Shown piece by piece: positions 26,296 to 36,483 of a DNA stretch of 64,000 nucleotides. Location: assembly GCA_963777625.1 (NCBI GenBank), contig CAVZRO010000021.1, positions 257,057 to 321,056 of the forward strand, read 5' to 3'. The first letter of the stretch is position 1. Every line of letters starts with the position of its first letter. Source of the DNA: DATDIC01 sp963777625. Its GTDB lineage: Bacteria; Pseudomonadota; Alphaproteobacteria; Acetobacterales; Acetobacteraceae. Below the pieces are notes generated by a model. It had not been told where the DNA came from. It saw only the letters and a list, made by a program, of their open reading frames with translations, and made no database searches. The position numbers and the translations under genes were made by a program.

Positions 26296-27111
26296 ATGAC
26301 CGACGCGCCGCCGATCGCGGAAGCGCCACCGCTCGATGGACGCGCAATCGCCGAACTGGCTGAGCGGCTCTCCCAACTGCTGCGCCTCCGCACGCTCCCC
26401 ATCGGCATGAGGCTATTCGAGGACCTGGACGAGATGGCAAACGTCCCCGGCCTCCGTCGCCCGCCGAAAGGGAAAATCTTCTCCACCTGCCAGCTCGTCA
26501 CCCAGGCCCGCATGGCCGGCTTTACGCTCGGCATCACCACCGAGAACATCCCCAGCTTCTCAAGCTGCTCCAGCGTCATCGGCCTCGACGCACCCGGCGA
26601 GATCTTCACCTCCGGCCGTAAGATGGAGGGCGTGTGGTTCGAGAACCGAGAGGCCGCGGCGGCCCACCAGGCGCAGATGCCGCGCGTGCCGCCGGGGCGC
26701 TATCACGGCATGGTGGCGTCGCCGTTGCGCAGCGCCCGGCTCGATCCGCCCGACATCTGCCTTTTCTATGCCAATCCGGCGCAGATGATCCTGTTCATCA
26801 ACGGCCTGCAATGGCGCAGTTACCGTCGCTACGATTTCAGCATCACCGGCGAGAGCGCCTGCGCCGATAGCTGGGGGCATGCGCTGAAAACGCGGGAGGT
26901 CAGCCTGTCCATCCCGTGCTACGCCGAGCGGCGCTACGGCGCGGTGGCGGACGACGAACTGCTGATGGCCTGCCCACCCGACGATCTGCGGCGCGGCGTG
27001 GTCGGGTTGCAGGGCCTGTCCAAGGCCGGGCTGCGTTACCCGATCATGCCGTTCGGCCCGCAGGCGGAACCGGCGGAAGGAATGGCAAAGAGCTACGCCG
27101 GCAAGAACTGA
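26296..27111 (+). CDS. DUF169 family protein
   Basis: This 271-residue soluble protein carries DUF169 features: LRLRTLPIGMRLFEDLDEM near the N-terminus, CQLVTQARMAGFTLGI and SSVIGLDAPGEI, and a C-terminal half with PCYAERRYGAVADDELLMACP. Family members have conserved Cys and His and may bind a metal or cofactor; the biochemical role is unknown. It is followed 22 bases later by argJ in the same direction. Confidence 0.85.
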   Translation: MTDAPPIAEAPPLDGRAIAELAERLSQLLRLRTLPIGMRLFEDLDEMANVPGLRRPPKGKIFSTCQLVTQARMAGFTLGITTENIPSFSSCSSVIGLDAPGEIFTSGRKMEGVWFENREAAAAHQAQMPRVPPGRYHGMVASPLRSARLDPPDICLFYANPAQMILFINGLQWRSYRRYDFSITGESACADSWGHALKTREVSLSIPCYAERRYGAVADDELLMACPPDDLRRGVVGLQGLSKAGLRYPIMPFGPQAEPAEGMAKSYAGKN

Positions 27112-27133
27112 CCGGCAGACCGGAGGACGTGAG

Positions 27134-28363
27134 ATGGATATCCAGGTGTCGCCACTTGCCGTGCAGCTTCCTGAACTGCCGCCGGTCGCCGGCGTGCGGC
27201 TCGGCGCCGCGGAGGCCGGCATACGCTACCGCAACCGCACCGACCTGGTGATGATGGAGTTCGCGGCCGGCACCACCGTCGCCGGCGTGTTCACCAGCAA
27301 CCAGTGCCCGGGAGCACCGGTCGATTGGTGCCGCGCGGCGCTGAAAAGCGGCCGGGCGCGATCGGTCGTGGTGAACGCCGGAAACGCCAACGTCTTCACC
27401 GGCCGCGCCGGACGCGAGACATGCGCCGCGACCGCCGCGGCCGCGGCCGAACTGGTGAGCTGCCCGCCCAAACAGGTGTTCATCGCCTCCACCGGCGTAA
27501 TCGGCGAAGTGTTGCCCCACGAAAAGCTGGTGTCCGCCTTGCCGGCGCTGCATGCCGGCCTCCGCGAGGATGGCTGGGCCGACGCGGCGCGCGGCATCAT
27601 GACCACCGACACCTTCCCGAAGGGTGCGACACGGCTGGCGCGCATCGGCGACGTGGAGGTGCGGATCAACGGCATCGCCAAGGGCAGCGGGATGATCGCG
27701 CCCGACATGGCGACGATGCTGTGCTTTGTCGCCACCGACGCGAAGATTCCAGCGCCGGTTCTGGACGCGCTGCTGCACAAGGGCGTGGAGCGCAGCTTCA
27801 ACTGCACCACGGTGGATTCCGATACCTCCACCTCCGACACCGTGCTGCTGTTCGCCACCGGCGAGGCGAAGCACCCGCGCGTTCCAGCCGAAGGCGGCCG
27901 GGCGCTGACGGACTTCGCCGAAAAACTCAACGATCTGCTGCTCGATCTGGCATTGCAGGTGGTGCGCGACGGCGAGGGGGCACAGAAGCTGATCCGCATC
28001 GACGTCACCGGCGCCACCACGGCCCGCTCGGCGAAGCGTGTGGCGATGGCGGTGGCCAATTCGCCGCTGGTAAAGACCGCCATCGCCGGCGAGGACGCGA
28101 ACTGGGGCCGCATCGTCATGGCCGTCGGAAAGGCCGGCGAGCCGGCGGACCGCGACCGGCTGTCGGTCGGCGTCGGCGGCGTCTGGATGGCGCGCGACGG
28201 CGCCGTCGTGCCCGGCTACGACGAAACCCCGGTGGTCCAGCATATGCGCGGGCGCGAGGTCGAGATCGCCATCGACCTGGGCCTGGGGCGCGGCAAGGCA
28301 ACCGCGTGGACCTGCGACCTGACGCACGGCTACATCGATATCAACGGCTCGTATCGGTCGTAA
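27134..28363 (+). CDS. argJ: Bifunctional glutamate N-acetyltransferase / amino-acid acetyltransferase
   Basis: This 409-residue ArgJ transfers the acetyl group from N-acetylornithine to glutamate, recycling acetyl in arginine biosynthesis; some members also use acetyl-CoA. Diagnostic motifs: FTSNQCPGAPVDWCR, VVVNAGNANVFTGRAG, STGVIGEVLP, and the self-cleavage site within KGSGMIAPDMATMLCF (between Ala and Thr, Thr becoming the nucleophile). SDTSTSDTVLLF and the closing THGYIDINGSYRS complete the fold. It is cytosolic. The gene follows DUF169 closely. Confidence 0.96.
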   Translation: MDIQVSPLAVQLPELPPVAGVRLGAAEAGIRYRNRTDLVMMEFAAGTTVAGVFTSNQCPGAPVDWCRAALKSGRARSVVVNAGNANVFTGRAGRETCAATAAAAAELVSCPPKQVFIASTGVIGEVLPHEKLVSALPALHAGLREDGWADAARGIMTTDTFPKGATRLARIGDVEVRINGIAKGSGMIAPDMATMLCFVATDAKIPAPVLDALLHKGVERSFNCTTVDSDTSTSDTVLLFATGEAKHPRVPAEGGRALTDFAEKLNDLLLDLALQVVRDGEGAQKLIRIDVTGATTARSAKRVAMAVANSPLVKTAIAGEDANWGRIVMAVGKAGEPADRDRLSVGVGGVWMARDGAVVPGYDETPVVQHMRGREVEIAIDLGLGRGKATAWTCDLTHGYIDINGSYRS

Positions 28364-28456
28364 CCGTCGGCGCGACGGCAGCGCTCGTGCGTGCCCTGCC
28401 CTTGACACACCGCGGCGCTCGGTCTGGCATCCGCCGCCGGCCACCGGAGGCAGACA

Positions 28457-28913
28457 GTGCCGCAGCTTTCGCTGCATAGCCCGCTCGGCGATATCAGCGT
28501 CTCCGAAGACGCGGGTGCGATCGTCTCGATCGATTGGGGCTGGGGGAGCGACCAGCAGGAAACGCGCGTTGCTGCGCCAGGCGCGCACGCAACTTCTGGC
28601 CTATTTCGACCGCGAGCTGACCGAATTCGAACTGCCGCTGGCGCCATTCGGGACCGGCTTTCAGTGCCGTGTCTGGGAAGCACTGCGGCACATCCCGTAT
28701 GGCGAAACCCGCAGCTACGGCGAGCTGGCTGCCGAGCTCGGCAGTGCTCCGCGGGCTATTGGCCAGGCCAACGCCGCCAACCCGATCCCGATCATCATCC
28801 CGTGTCACCGCGTCGTGGCCAGCAGCGGGATCGGTGGTTATTCGGGCGGCGAGGGACTGGCGACCAAGCGCGCCCTGCTGGCACTGGAGACGCAGACCAC
28901 GACGCTGCTGTAA
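28457..28913 (+). CDS. ogt: Methylated-DNA--protein-cysteine methyltransferase, frame broken near 28566
   Basis: It starts at a GTG (28457) behind CCGGAGGCAG and reads MPQLSLHSPLGDISVSEDAGAIV to SDQQET; one extra C near 28566 then shifts the frame. Without it, ALLRQARTQLLAYFDRELTEF follows, giving ~151 residues. The active-site motif IIIPCHRVVAS (Cys acceptor) and RAIGQANAANPIP are intact. It repairs O6-alkylguanine by irreversible transfer to Cys. TTGACA at 28402-28407 is a possible -35 box. Confidence 0.87.
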
Positions 28914-28937
28914 CAGGCACAATATCTGGAGAAGCGC

Positions 28938-29909
28938 ATGACCAAGGCCATCCGCATCCACGCCTATGGCGGCCCTGATGTGATGAAGTGGGAGGATGTC
29001 CCCGCCCCCGAACCCGGCCCGGGCGAGGCGCTGGTAAAGCAGGACGCGGTCGGGCTGAACTACATCGACGTGTATTTCCGCACCGGGCTGTACAAGGCAC
29101 CCAGCCTGCCGGTCACCATCGGGATGGAAGGCGCCGGTGTTGTGGCCGCGGTCGGCTCGGGCGTGACCGATGTCGCGGTGGGCGATCGGGTGGCCTATGC
29201 CGGCGCGCTTGGCGCCTACGCGATGACGCGGGTGATCGCCGCCGACCGGCTGGTGAAGCTGCCGGCGGGCATCGATGCCAGGACCGGCGCGGCCATGATG
29301 CTGCAAGGCATGACCGCGCAGTACCTGGTCCGCCGCACCTACCAGGTGAAGGCCGGCGACACCATCGTGGTGCATGCTGCCGCCGGCGGGGTAGGGCTGA
29401 TCCTGTGCCAATGGGCCAGGCATCTCGGCGCGACCGTGATCGGCGTCGTCTCCAGCGACGCGAAGGCTGCTCTCGCGCGGGATCACGGCGCCGCCCACAC
29501 GGTCGTCGGTTACGAGACGCTGGTGGCGGAGGTAAAGCGTATCACCGGCGGGTCCGGTGTGCCGGTGGTCTACGACAGCATCGGCAAGGAAACCTTCAAC
29601 GCCAGCCTGGACTCCCTGGCGCCGCGCGGCCTGATGGTGAGCTACGGCAATGCGTCCGGCCCGGTGCCGCCAGTGGACATCAGCATCCTGGCGGCGAAAG
29701 GCAGCCTGTATCTGACACGGCCGAGCCTCGCCACCTACACGTCGAAGCGAGCCGACCTGGTGGCCACCGCGAACGATCTGTTCGAGGTCGTGCAGAACGG
29801 CGCGGTGAAGATCGAGGTGAACCAGACATTCCCGTTGCAGAACGCGGCCGAGGCGCATGTGGCGCTGGAATCCCGCAAGACCACCGGCAGCACGGTGCTG
29901 CTGCCGTAA
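28938..29909 (+). CDS. Quinone oxidoreductase (zeta-crystallin-like, MDR family)
   Basis: This 323-residue NADPH-dependent medium-chain reductase is without zinc. It contains GLNYIDVYFRTGLY, GMEGAGVVAAVGSGV and the Rossmann motif VHAAAGGVGLILCQWA, with NADPH-type residues following. It resembles QorA (NADPH:quinone reductase, one-electron). It lies 24 bases after ogt, same direction, possibly co-transcribed as a stress-response pair. Confidence 0.92.
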   Translation: MTKAIRIHAYGGPDVMKWEDVPAPEPGPGEALVKQDAVGLNYIDVYFRTGLYKAPSLPVTIGMEGAGVVAAVGSGVTDVAVGDRVAYAGALGAYAMTRVIAADRLVKLPAGIDARTGAAMMLQGMTAQYLVRRTYQVKAGDTIVVHAAAGGVGLILCQWARHLGATVIGVVSSDAKAALARDHGAAHTVVGYETLVAEVKRITGGSGVPVVYDSIGKETFNASLDSLAPRGLMVSYGNASGPVPPVDISILAAKGSLYLTRPSLATYTSKRADLVATANDLFEVVQNGAVKIEVNQTFPLQNAAEAHVALESRKTTGSTVLLP

Positions 29910-29979
29910 GCCGACTCGGGGTGAACTTTAGGGGCCTGACCGAGTAGTCAGTCAACGGTGCAATGTGGCACCAACCAGA

Positions 29980-30116
29980 GTTGATGCTGACCCTTTCCGC
30001 CATGGCCGGCGAAGGCCGGCCATCCATGACTTTGTCGCCCACCGCGCCGCTCGTTCGCTTCACGTTGCTCCGGGCAACACCGCAGGATGGGTCATCCTCA
30101 ATGCGGTCCGGTATAA
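29980..30116. repeat. Dispersed intergenic repeat, copy B
   Basis: 137 bases homologous to 19512-19820 without the tandem array. Its centre is the perfect palindrome ATGGCCGGCGAAGGCCGGCCAT-like stem (starting 30001). It lies downstream of the quinone reductase gene and may act as a terminator-like or RNA-stabilising hairpin. Mobility or origin is not evident. Confidence 0.8.
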
Positions 30117-30314
30117 TGCCCGCTCTGGCTGCATGTTCTGTCGATCGCCTGGCTGCTGCCTGAAGCCGCCTGCGCGGGCGCCATAACAGCCAACGAAGTT
30201 CGCCATCCGCAGCACATGGAGATCATGAACCTGGTCTCGCCCGCAGCGGCTTGCGAGAACGGGCGTCACTGCGGATTTCCGCCTGCAGCAATTCGCACAT
30301 CAGTGAGTGTGGGG

Positions 30315-30342
30315 TTGATACTATACCCCTGCGGGGTATATC
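30315..30342 (+). promoter_or_regulatory. CsoR-type operator within a sigma70-like promoter upstream of the copper ATPase
   Basis: TATACCCCTGCGGGGTATA (30322-30340) is a palindrome of the TACCCC...GGGGTA type bound by CsoR/FrmR-family copper repressors. It fills the spacer of TTGATA (30315-30320) and TATATC (30337-30342), 16 bases apart. Binding there would block transcription of the copper ATPase gene 36 bases downstream. No csoR gene is adjacent. Confidence 0.7.
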
Positions 30343-30377
30343 CCACGCAGGTCCGTTGCGGGCCTCAAGGGAACAGC

Positions 30378-32697
30378 ATGCACGAAAGCCGCCACGGCGC
30401 CGATACCATCGCAGCGGAGGCGGTGACCGATCCGATCTGCGGCATGCGGGTGGACCCTGACAGCTCACCGCATCGAGCGCGGCACGCCGGCCGGATGTTC
30501 CATTTCTGCGGCGCGAGCTGCCGGGACAAGTTCCGGGCCGATCCCGCCCGCCACCTCGCACCCCCATCCGAACCGCCGGCACCGACCACCCCCAACGCCA
30601 TCTACACCTGCCCAATGCACCCGGAGGTCCGGCAGCCCGGGCCGGGCGCCTGCCCGATCTGCGGCATGGCGCTGGAGCCGGAAAGCCCCACCGCGCAGGC
30701 GGCGAACCCCGAGCTGGCCGACATGTGGCGCCGGTTCCTCATCGCCCTGTTGCTCGCGGTTCCCGTGGTCGTGCTGGAGATGGCGGGGCATGGCGGCCTG
30801 CATCTCCTGCCGCCGGCGATCTCGGTCTGGGTGCAGTTGGTGCTGGCGACGCCGGTGGTGCTGTGGGCCGGCTGGCCGTTCTTCCAACGCGGCTGGGCCT
30901 CGGTACGGTCGCGCCATCTCAACATGTTCACGCTGATCGCGCTCGGCACCGGGGTCGCCTGGATTTACAGCGTGGTCGCAACCATCGCGCCGGGGGCGTT
31001 CCCTGCCGGCTTCCGCGGCATGGACGGCGTGGTCGCGGTGTATTTCGAGCCAGCGGCGGTGATCGTCGTGCTCGTCCTGCTGGGCCAGGTACTGGAGCTG
31101 CGGGCGCGCGAACAGACCGGCAGTGCTATCCGCGGTCTGCTCGACCTGGCGCCGAAGACCGCGCGGCGGCTGCAGGACGATGGCAGCGACGAGACGATCA
31201 CGCTGGACCAGGTGCGGATCGGCGACCGGCTGCGCGTGCGGCCCGGCGAGGCGGTACCCGTCGATGGCACCGTGCTGGACGGCCGCGGCGCCGTCGACGA
31301 ATCGATGCTCACCGGTAAATCGCTGCCGGTGGAGAAGCAGCGCGGCGAGCGGCTGATCGCCGGTACGGTGAACGGCACCGGCTCGCTGGTGATGCAGGCG
31401 GAGAAGGTTGGCGCAGAAACCATGCTGGCCCGTATCGTCGCCATGGTGGCGGACGCGCAGCGCTCGCGCGCACCGATCCAGCGGGTCGCCGACCAGGTGG
31501 CCGGATATTTCGTGCCGGCGGTGGTGGGAGTCGCCGGTACTGGCATTCGCCGGCTGGGCGCTGTGGGGGCCGGCGCCATCATTGGCTTATGCGCTGATCG
31601 TGGCGGTGTCGGTGTTGATCATCGCCTGTCCGTGCGCACTCGGGCTGGCCACCCCGATGTCGGTCATGGTCGGCGTCGGCAAGGGCGCCGGAGCGGGCGT
31701 GCTGATCCGCTCGGCCGAGGCACTCGAACGGCTCGGAATCGTCGATACGCTCGTGCTCGACAAGACCGGCACGCTGACCGAGGGTAGGCCAAAGGTTGTC
31801 GCGGTGCTGCCGGCGCCCGGCTTCACGGAGCCGGAGCTGCTCGTCGCGACGGCCGCGCTGGAGCGGGCGAGCGAGCATCCGCTCGCCGCCGCGATCATCG
31901 CCGCCGCCGCCGAACAGGGCCTTGCGATGTCGGAAACGAGCGAGTTCGCCTCGGTGACCGGCAAAGGGGTGACCGGGATCGTGGACGGAAGGCGGATTGC
32001 ACTCGGCAATGCGCGGCTGATGTCCGACCTGGGGGTGAACGCGGACGAGCTTGCCGCAGTCGCGGACGCCCAGCGCCGCAGCGGCGCGACCGCCCTGTTG
32101 CTGGCAATCGACGGCAACCCGGCCGGAGTGATCGCGGTGGCTGATCCGTTACGAACCGGCGCGAAGGAGGCTATCGCCACCCTGCGGGCCATGGGGCTGC
32201 GCATCATCATGCTCACCGGCGACAATCGCGCCACGGCGGACGTGGTCGCGCGCCGGCTGGCGATCACCGAACTGGAAGCGGAGCTGCTGCCGGCCGACAA
32301 GCAGCACGCCGTCCAGCGGTTGCGCGATGCGGGCCGCACGGTGGCGATGGCGGGCGACGGCGTGAATGATGCGCCGGCGCTGGCCGCGGCCGATGTCGGC
32401 ATCGCCATGGGCACCGGCACCGATGTGGCGATCCAGAGCGCGGGGGTAACGCTGGTGAAGGGGGATATTGCCGGGATCGTGCGGGCGGTGGTGCTCAGCC
32501 GCGCGACCATGCGCAATATCCGGCAGAATCTGTTTTTCGCATTCGTGTACAACAGCGTGGGCGTGCCGGTTGCCGCCGGCGTGCTGTATCCGGCATTCGG
32601 GATATTGCTGAACCCGATGGTGGCAGCCCTGGCGATGGCATTGAGCTCGGTGTCGGTGATCGGCAATGCGCTGCGGCTGAAGCGGCTCCACCTGTGA
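30378..32697 (+). CDS. copA: P1B-type copper-transporting ATPase, frame broken near 31536
   Basis: The start at 30378 (after AAGGGAACAGC) gives ~772 residues once a single extra G near 31536 is removed, joining QVAGYFVPAVVGVA to VLAFAGWALWG. Order: YHS domain (DPICGMRVDP, FHFCGASC), heavy-metal-binding domain (YTCPMHPEVRQPGPGACPICGM), membrane segments, actuator (MLTGKSLPVEK in place of TGES), CPC metal site IACPCALGLATP, phosphorylation site DKTGTLTEG, an SEHPLAAAI His-Pro motif, and GDGVNDAPALAAADVGIAMG. It exports Cu(I) from the cytoplasm. Control by the palindrome at 30322 is likely. Confidence 0.92.
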
Positions 32698-32754
32698 GAT
32701 CAGCCGGCGTTCTGCCGCAGGCTGCACCAACGAAATAAGGCACGCGCCATCAAA

Positions 32755-32783
32755 TTGACCCTGCCCGCCGCGCTCACTAGCTT
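32755..32783 (+). promoter_or_regulatory. Candidate sigma70 promoter of lysS
   Basis: TTGACC (32755-32760) and TAGCTT (32778-32783) are 17 bases apart. The expected transcription start falls at about 32790, next to the ATG at 32791, so this would be a leaderless or near-leaderless mRNA. It is based on two hexamers only. Confidence 0.35.
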
Positions 32784-32790
32784 CCCTCCG

Positions 32791-34375
32791 ATGTCCGACA
32801 CATTTGGTAACAGGCCCGTTCCCAAGGCTTGGCCGTTCGAGGAAGCGGCCAAGGTCGCGACACGCCTGGATCGCTCCGGCAAGCGTGAGGCAGTGTTCGA
32901 GACCGGCTACGGACCCTCGGGCCTGCCGCATATCGGCACCTTCGGCGAGGTCGCCCGCACGAGTTGGGTGCGGCATGCGTTTACCGAACTCACCGGCCTG
33001 CCGTCCCGCCTGATCGCGTTCAGCGACGACATGGATGGGCTGCGCAAGGTGCCGGACAACGTGCCGAACCGCGACATGCTGGCGGGGTATCTCGGCCAGC
33101 CGCTGACCCGCATCCCCGACCCGTTCGGAACCCATGAAAGTTTCGGCGCCCACAACAACGCGCAGTTGCGGGCGTTCCTGGATTCGTTCGGGTTCAACGT
33201 ATGAGTTCGCTTCGTCCAGCGACTATTACGCCGCCGGCCGGTTCGATCCCGCCCTGATCCGCGTGCTGGAGTGCTACGAGCAGGTGATGGCGATCATCCT
33301 GCCCACCCTGGGACCGGAGCGACGCGCGACCTATTCGCCCATCCTGCCACTGCACCCGCGCACCGGCCAGGTGATGCAGGTGCCGATGGAACGATACGAT
33401 CCCGCCGCCGGCACCGTCGTCTGGCGCGATCCCGGCAGCGGCGAAATATTTGAAACCAGCGTGACCTCCGGCGCCTGCAAGCTGCAATGGAAAGCTGACT
33501 GGGCCATGCGCTGGTTCGCGCTCGGCATCGATTACGAGATGTCAGGCAAGGACCTGATCGATTCGGTGCGGCTGTCCGGCCGTATCTGCCGCATTCTCGG
33601 TGCGCCGCCGCCCGACGGGTTCACCTACGAGCTGTTTTTGGACGAACACGCCCAGAAAATCAGCAAGTCGAAGGGCAACGGACTTTCGGTGCAGGAATGG
33701 CTGCACTACGGGCCGCCGCAATCGCTCGCGCAGTTCATGTACAACCAGCCGCAGCGCGCCAAGCGGCTGTATTTCGACGTCATCCCGCGCGCGACCGACG
33801 AATACCTGGCCAACGCCGCGCGACTGCCGGCACAGACCGGGGACGAGCAGCGCACCAACCCCGCCTGGCACATCCATGGCGGGCGGCTGCCGAACCATGG
33901 CGGCAGCCCGGTCTCGTTCACCATGCTGCTGAACCTCGCCAGCGTGGTGAACGCCGAAACACCGGACCTGCTGTGGGGCTTCATCCGCCGCTACGCGCCG
34001 GAGGCATCGCCGGACGGCAACCCGTTCCTGGACAGCCTGGTCGGCCACGCCATCGCCTACTATCGCGACTTCGTTCGTCCGGCGAAACACTACCGCCACC
34101 CGACGGAGATGGAACGCGCCGCCCTCGCCGACCTGGCGGAAACGCTGCGCGGCATGGCCCCGGACTCCGATGCCGAGTCGTTGCAGACCGTGGTATATGA
34201 AGTCGGCAAACGGCACGCCTTTCCGGAGCTGCGCGCGTGGTTCGCCTGCCTTTATCAGGTTCTGCTCGGGCAGCAGGAAGGGCCGCGGTTCGGGGGGTTC
34301 GTCGCCCTGTACGGCATTTCCGAGACAATCGGCCTGATCGAAGCGGCGCTCGCCCGGCCGGCCGACGCAGCATGA
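32791..34375 (+). CDS. lysS: Lysyl-tRNA synthetase, class I, frame broken near 33198
   Basis: Start MSDTFGNRPVPKAW at 32791. After FLDSFGF one extra base near 33198 shifts the frame; without it YEFASSSDYYAAGRFDP follows and the protein is ~527 residues, normal for class I LysRS. Class I signatures are GLPHIGTFGE (HIGH) and KISKSKGNG (KMSKS), with SGKDLIDSV between. Class I LysRS is found in archaea, spirochaetes and many alphaproteobacteria. As the gene is normally essential, the frame break is probably an error in this sequence. It lies four bases upstream of the MprF-like gene. Confidence 0.92.
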
Positions 34376-34379
34376 CCGG

Positions 34380-36419
34380 ATGACAGCCGGCGCGAACGCC
34401 GCGAAGCTGCCGGTCGCGTTGCGCCACCTGCCGGCGCTGCTCGGGGTCGTTCTGCTGTTCGGCGCGATCTATGCGGCCCAGCGCGTGTTCCGCCACCTGC
34501 GGCTGGATGACATCGGCCACGCACTGGGAGCAATCCCGCCCTGGGCACTGGGCCTGTCGTTCGCGTTCACGGTGCTGTCTTATGCCGTGCTGACGATTTA
34601 CGACTGGCTGGGCACCATCTACGCCGGGCACAAGGTGCCGTACGGGCGGGTCGCGTTCGCCTCGTTCTGTGCCTACGCGCTGTCGCACAATCTGGGCTTC
34701 TCGGCGGTGTCGGGGGCCGCGGTACGGTATCGGCTGTACGCCCATTGGGGCCTCACGCCGGTGCAGATCGCCAAGATCGTGGCATTCTGCAGCCTGACCT
34801 TCGGCCTGGGCGGCATGGTGTTGGGCGGGGCCATCCTGTTCATCGAGCCACGGTCGGTCCCGTTCTTCGGTGAGCACCTGCCGCGCTGGCTGCTCTACGC
34901 GGTGGCCGCGCTGCTCTGGGCGATCGTCGCTACTTACGTGCTCCTGGCGCGCGTGTTCGGCACCGTGCACCTGTTCGGCCACGTGACGGAGCTGCCCGGC
35001 TGGCGGATGGCGATCATGCAGGTGGCGCTTGCCACCGCCGATGTCGCCATCACGGCCTCGATCTTCTGGGTGCTGCTGCCGCACACGTCGCAGTTGACCT
35101 GGCTGGTGTTCCTCGGCGTCTATGTCGGTTCATACACCGCCGGTCTGGCCGCCAACCTGCCGGGCGGGCTCGGTGTGTTCGACAGCGTGCTGCTGTTCGG
35201 GCTGGCACCCTTCCTGCCGGCACCCCGCATCGTTGCGGCGATCGTGATATTCCGGCTGTATTACTACGTCATTCCGCTGTTCCTGGCCGGCTGCCTGTTC
35301 GCCGCCAACGAAATGGTGCTGCGCGGCGGCGTGCTGCTGGGACGCATCGGACGAATCAGCGGTGTGGCGGCGATCAGCCGATGGAGCGAGCCCGACCTGG
35401 CGGTGGCGGCGAGCACCGGAGCAGTGACGCTGTCCGGCATTCTGCTGCTGGGCGTGGGACTGCTGTCGCCGCGCTACCCGGATTTGTCCTGGGCCGATCC
35501 GGACCTGGCGGATTTTGCCGTTCGCGCCGGCCAGTTCGTGCCCTCGTTGATCGGCGCCGGGCTGATTGTTCTGGTGATCGGGCTGATCCACCGGGTCAAT
35601 CTCGCCTGGGGCCTGACGCTGCTGCTGCTGGTCGGTGGGGCGGCCTTCATCCTGGCCGAGCGCGAGCATGTCTGGATCGCCGCCGTCCTGGTGCTGTCGG
35701 CGACCCTGCTGATGCCGTTCCGTAGCTGTTTCTACCGTCATGCGCGATTATTGAGTGGCCCACTCGATCCCTCCACGGCGATCTCGCTGCTGGCCTTGGT
35801 CGTGTGCGTGCTGGCGCTGGCCGGTTTCCGCCGTCGTGTGCATGGCGTGCCGAACAACGCGTGGTGGGAGATCATTCTGTCGGACCAGATGCCCTGGGGG
35901 CTGCGCGCCAGCGTCGGATTGACGGTCGCACTGGCGCTGTTTGCGGTCTGGTTCCTGGTGCGGCCGTGCCGCGTGTCGTGGCATCGGTGGGATGCGGACG
36001 AACGGGCGCGGCTGGCCAGCCTGGGCATGCAGCCGCCGCCCGGCGTCGAAGGCGTCGTCTGGGGGGAATCGGAACGCGCCGCGATCGGATTCCGCCGGGT
36101 CGGGCGGGTGCTGCTGGCCCTCGGTGATCCGGCCGGGGCACAAGGCGATCGGGTTTCCGCGATCTGGCGGATGCGCGACCTGGCGCGGCAGGAGGGTCTG
36201 GATCCGGCCGTATGGGCGGCCGGACCGGAGTTGCTGAGCGTGTACAGCGATCTGGGGTTGGCGGCGCTGCCGCTTGGCCCCGACGGGCTGCCGCTGCCGG
36301 AAGCGCCGGACGAAACGCCAGCCGCCTTGCAATATCTGGTCTGCATCGCGGAGCGGGATTTGGGCATCTTGCTGCCCCTGCTGCCGGAGCTGGCCGGCAG
36401 GGCTGCGGCGATGGGCTGA
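34380..36419 (+). CDS. MprF-like lysyl-phosphatidylglycerol synthase/flippase with shortened synthase domain
   Basis: A 679-residue protein with many membrane segments. The N-terminal flippase-type region (UPF0104/LPG_synthase_TM) contains SHNLGFSAVSGAAVRYRLY and AANLPGGLGVFDSVLLFGL, both MprF signatures. Membrane segments continue to about residue 530. The cytosolic part keeps only the first half of the DUF2156 domain (VLLALGDPAGAQGDRVSAIWRMRDLARQEG, LSVYSDLGLAALPLG) and ends about 60 residues later, without the C-terminal half that carries much of the aminoacyl-transfer site. MprF uses Lys-tRNA, the product of the adjacent lysS, to make cationic lipids. Whether this one still transfers lysine is doubtful; flipping may remain. 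Confidence 0.82.
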   Translation: MTAGANAAKLPVALRHLPALLGVVLLFGAIYAAQRVFRHLRLDDIGHALGAIPPWALGLSFAFTVLSYAVLTIYDWLGTIYAGHKVPYGRVAFASFCAYALSHNLGFSAVSGAAVRYRLYAHWGLTPVQIAKIVAFCSLTFGLGGMVLGGAILFIEPRSVPFFGEHLPRWLLYAVAALLWAIVATYVLLARVFGTVHLFGHVTELPGWRMAIMQVALATADVAITASIFWVLLPHTSQLTWLVFLGVYVGSYTAGLAANLPGGLGVFDSVLLFGLAPFLPAPRIVAAIVIFRLYYYVIPLFLAGCLFAANEMVLRGGVLLGRIGRISGVAAISRWSEPDLAVAASTGAVTLSGILLLGVGLLSPRYPDLSWADPDLADFAVRAGQFVPSLIGAGLIVLVIGLIHRVNLAWGLTLLLLVGGAAFILAEREHVWIAAVLVLSATLLMPFRSCFYRHARLLSGPLDPSTAISLLALVVCVLALAGFRRRVHGVPNNAWWEIILSDQMPWGLRASVGLTVALALFAVWFLVRPCRVSWHRWDADERARLASLGMQPPPGVEGVVWGESERAAIGFRRVGRVLLALGDPAGAQGDRVSAIWRMRDLARQEGLDPAVWAAGPELLSVYSDLGLAALPLGPDGLPLPEAPDETPAALQYLVCIAERDLGILLPLLPELAGRAAAMG

Positions 36420-36483
36420 TCCGGGCACCGAAGTTAACGACCTGTAGAGACCGAGCGGCGCAGTCTGGGCCAGGAGGCCGCTC

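Noticed and set aside
27304..28479. A long alternative frame inside argJ
   Set aside because: It is Arg/Gly-rich out-of-frame translation of argJ, whose motifs are complete.
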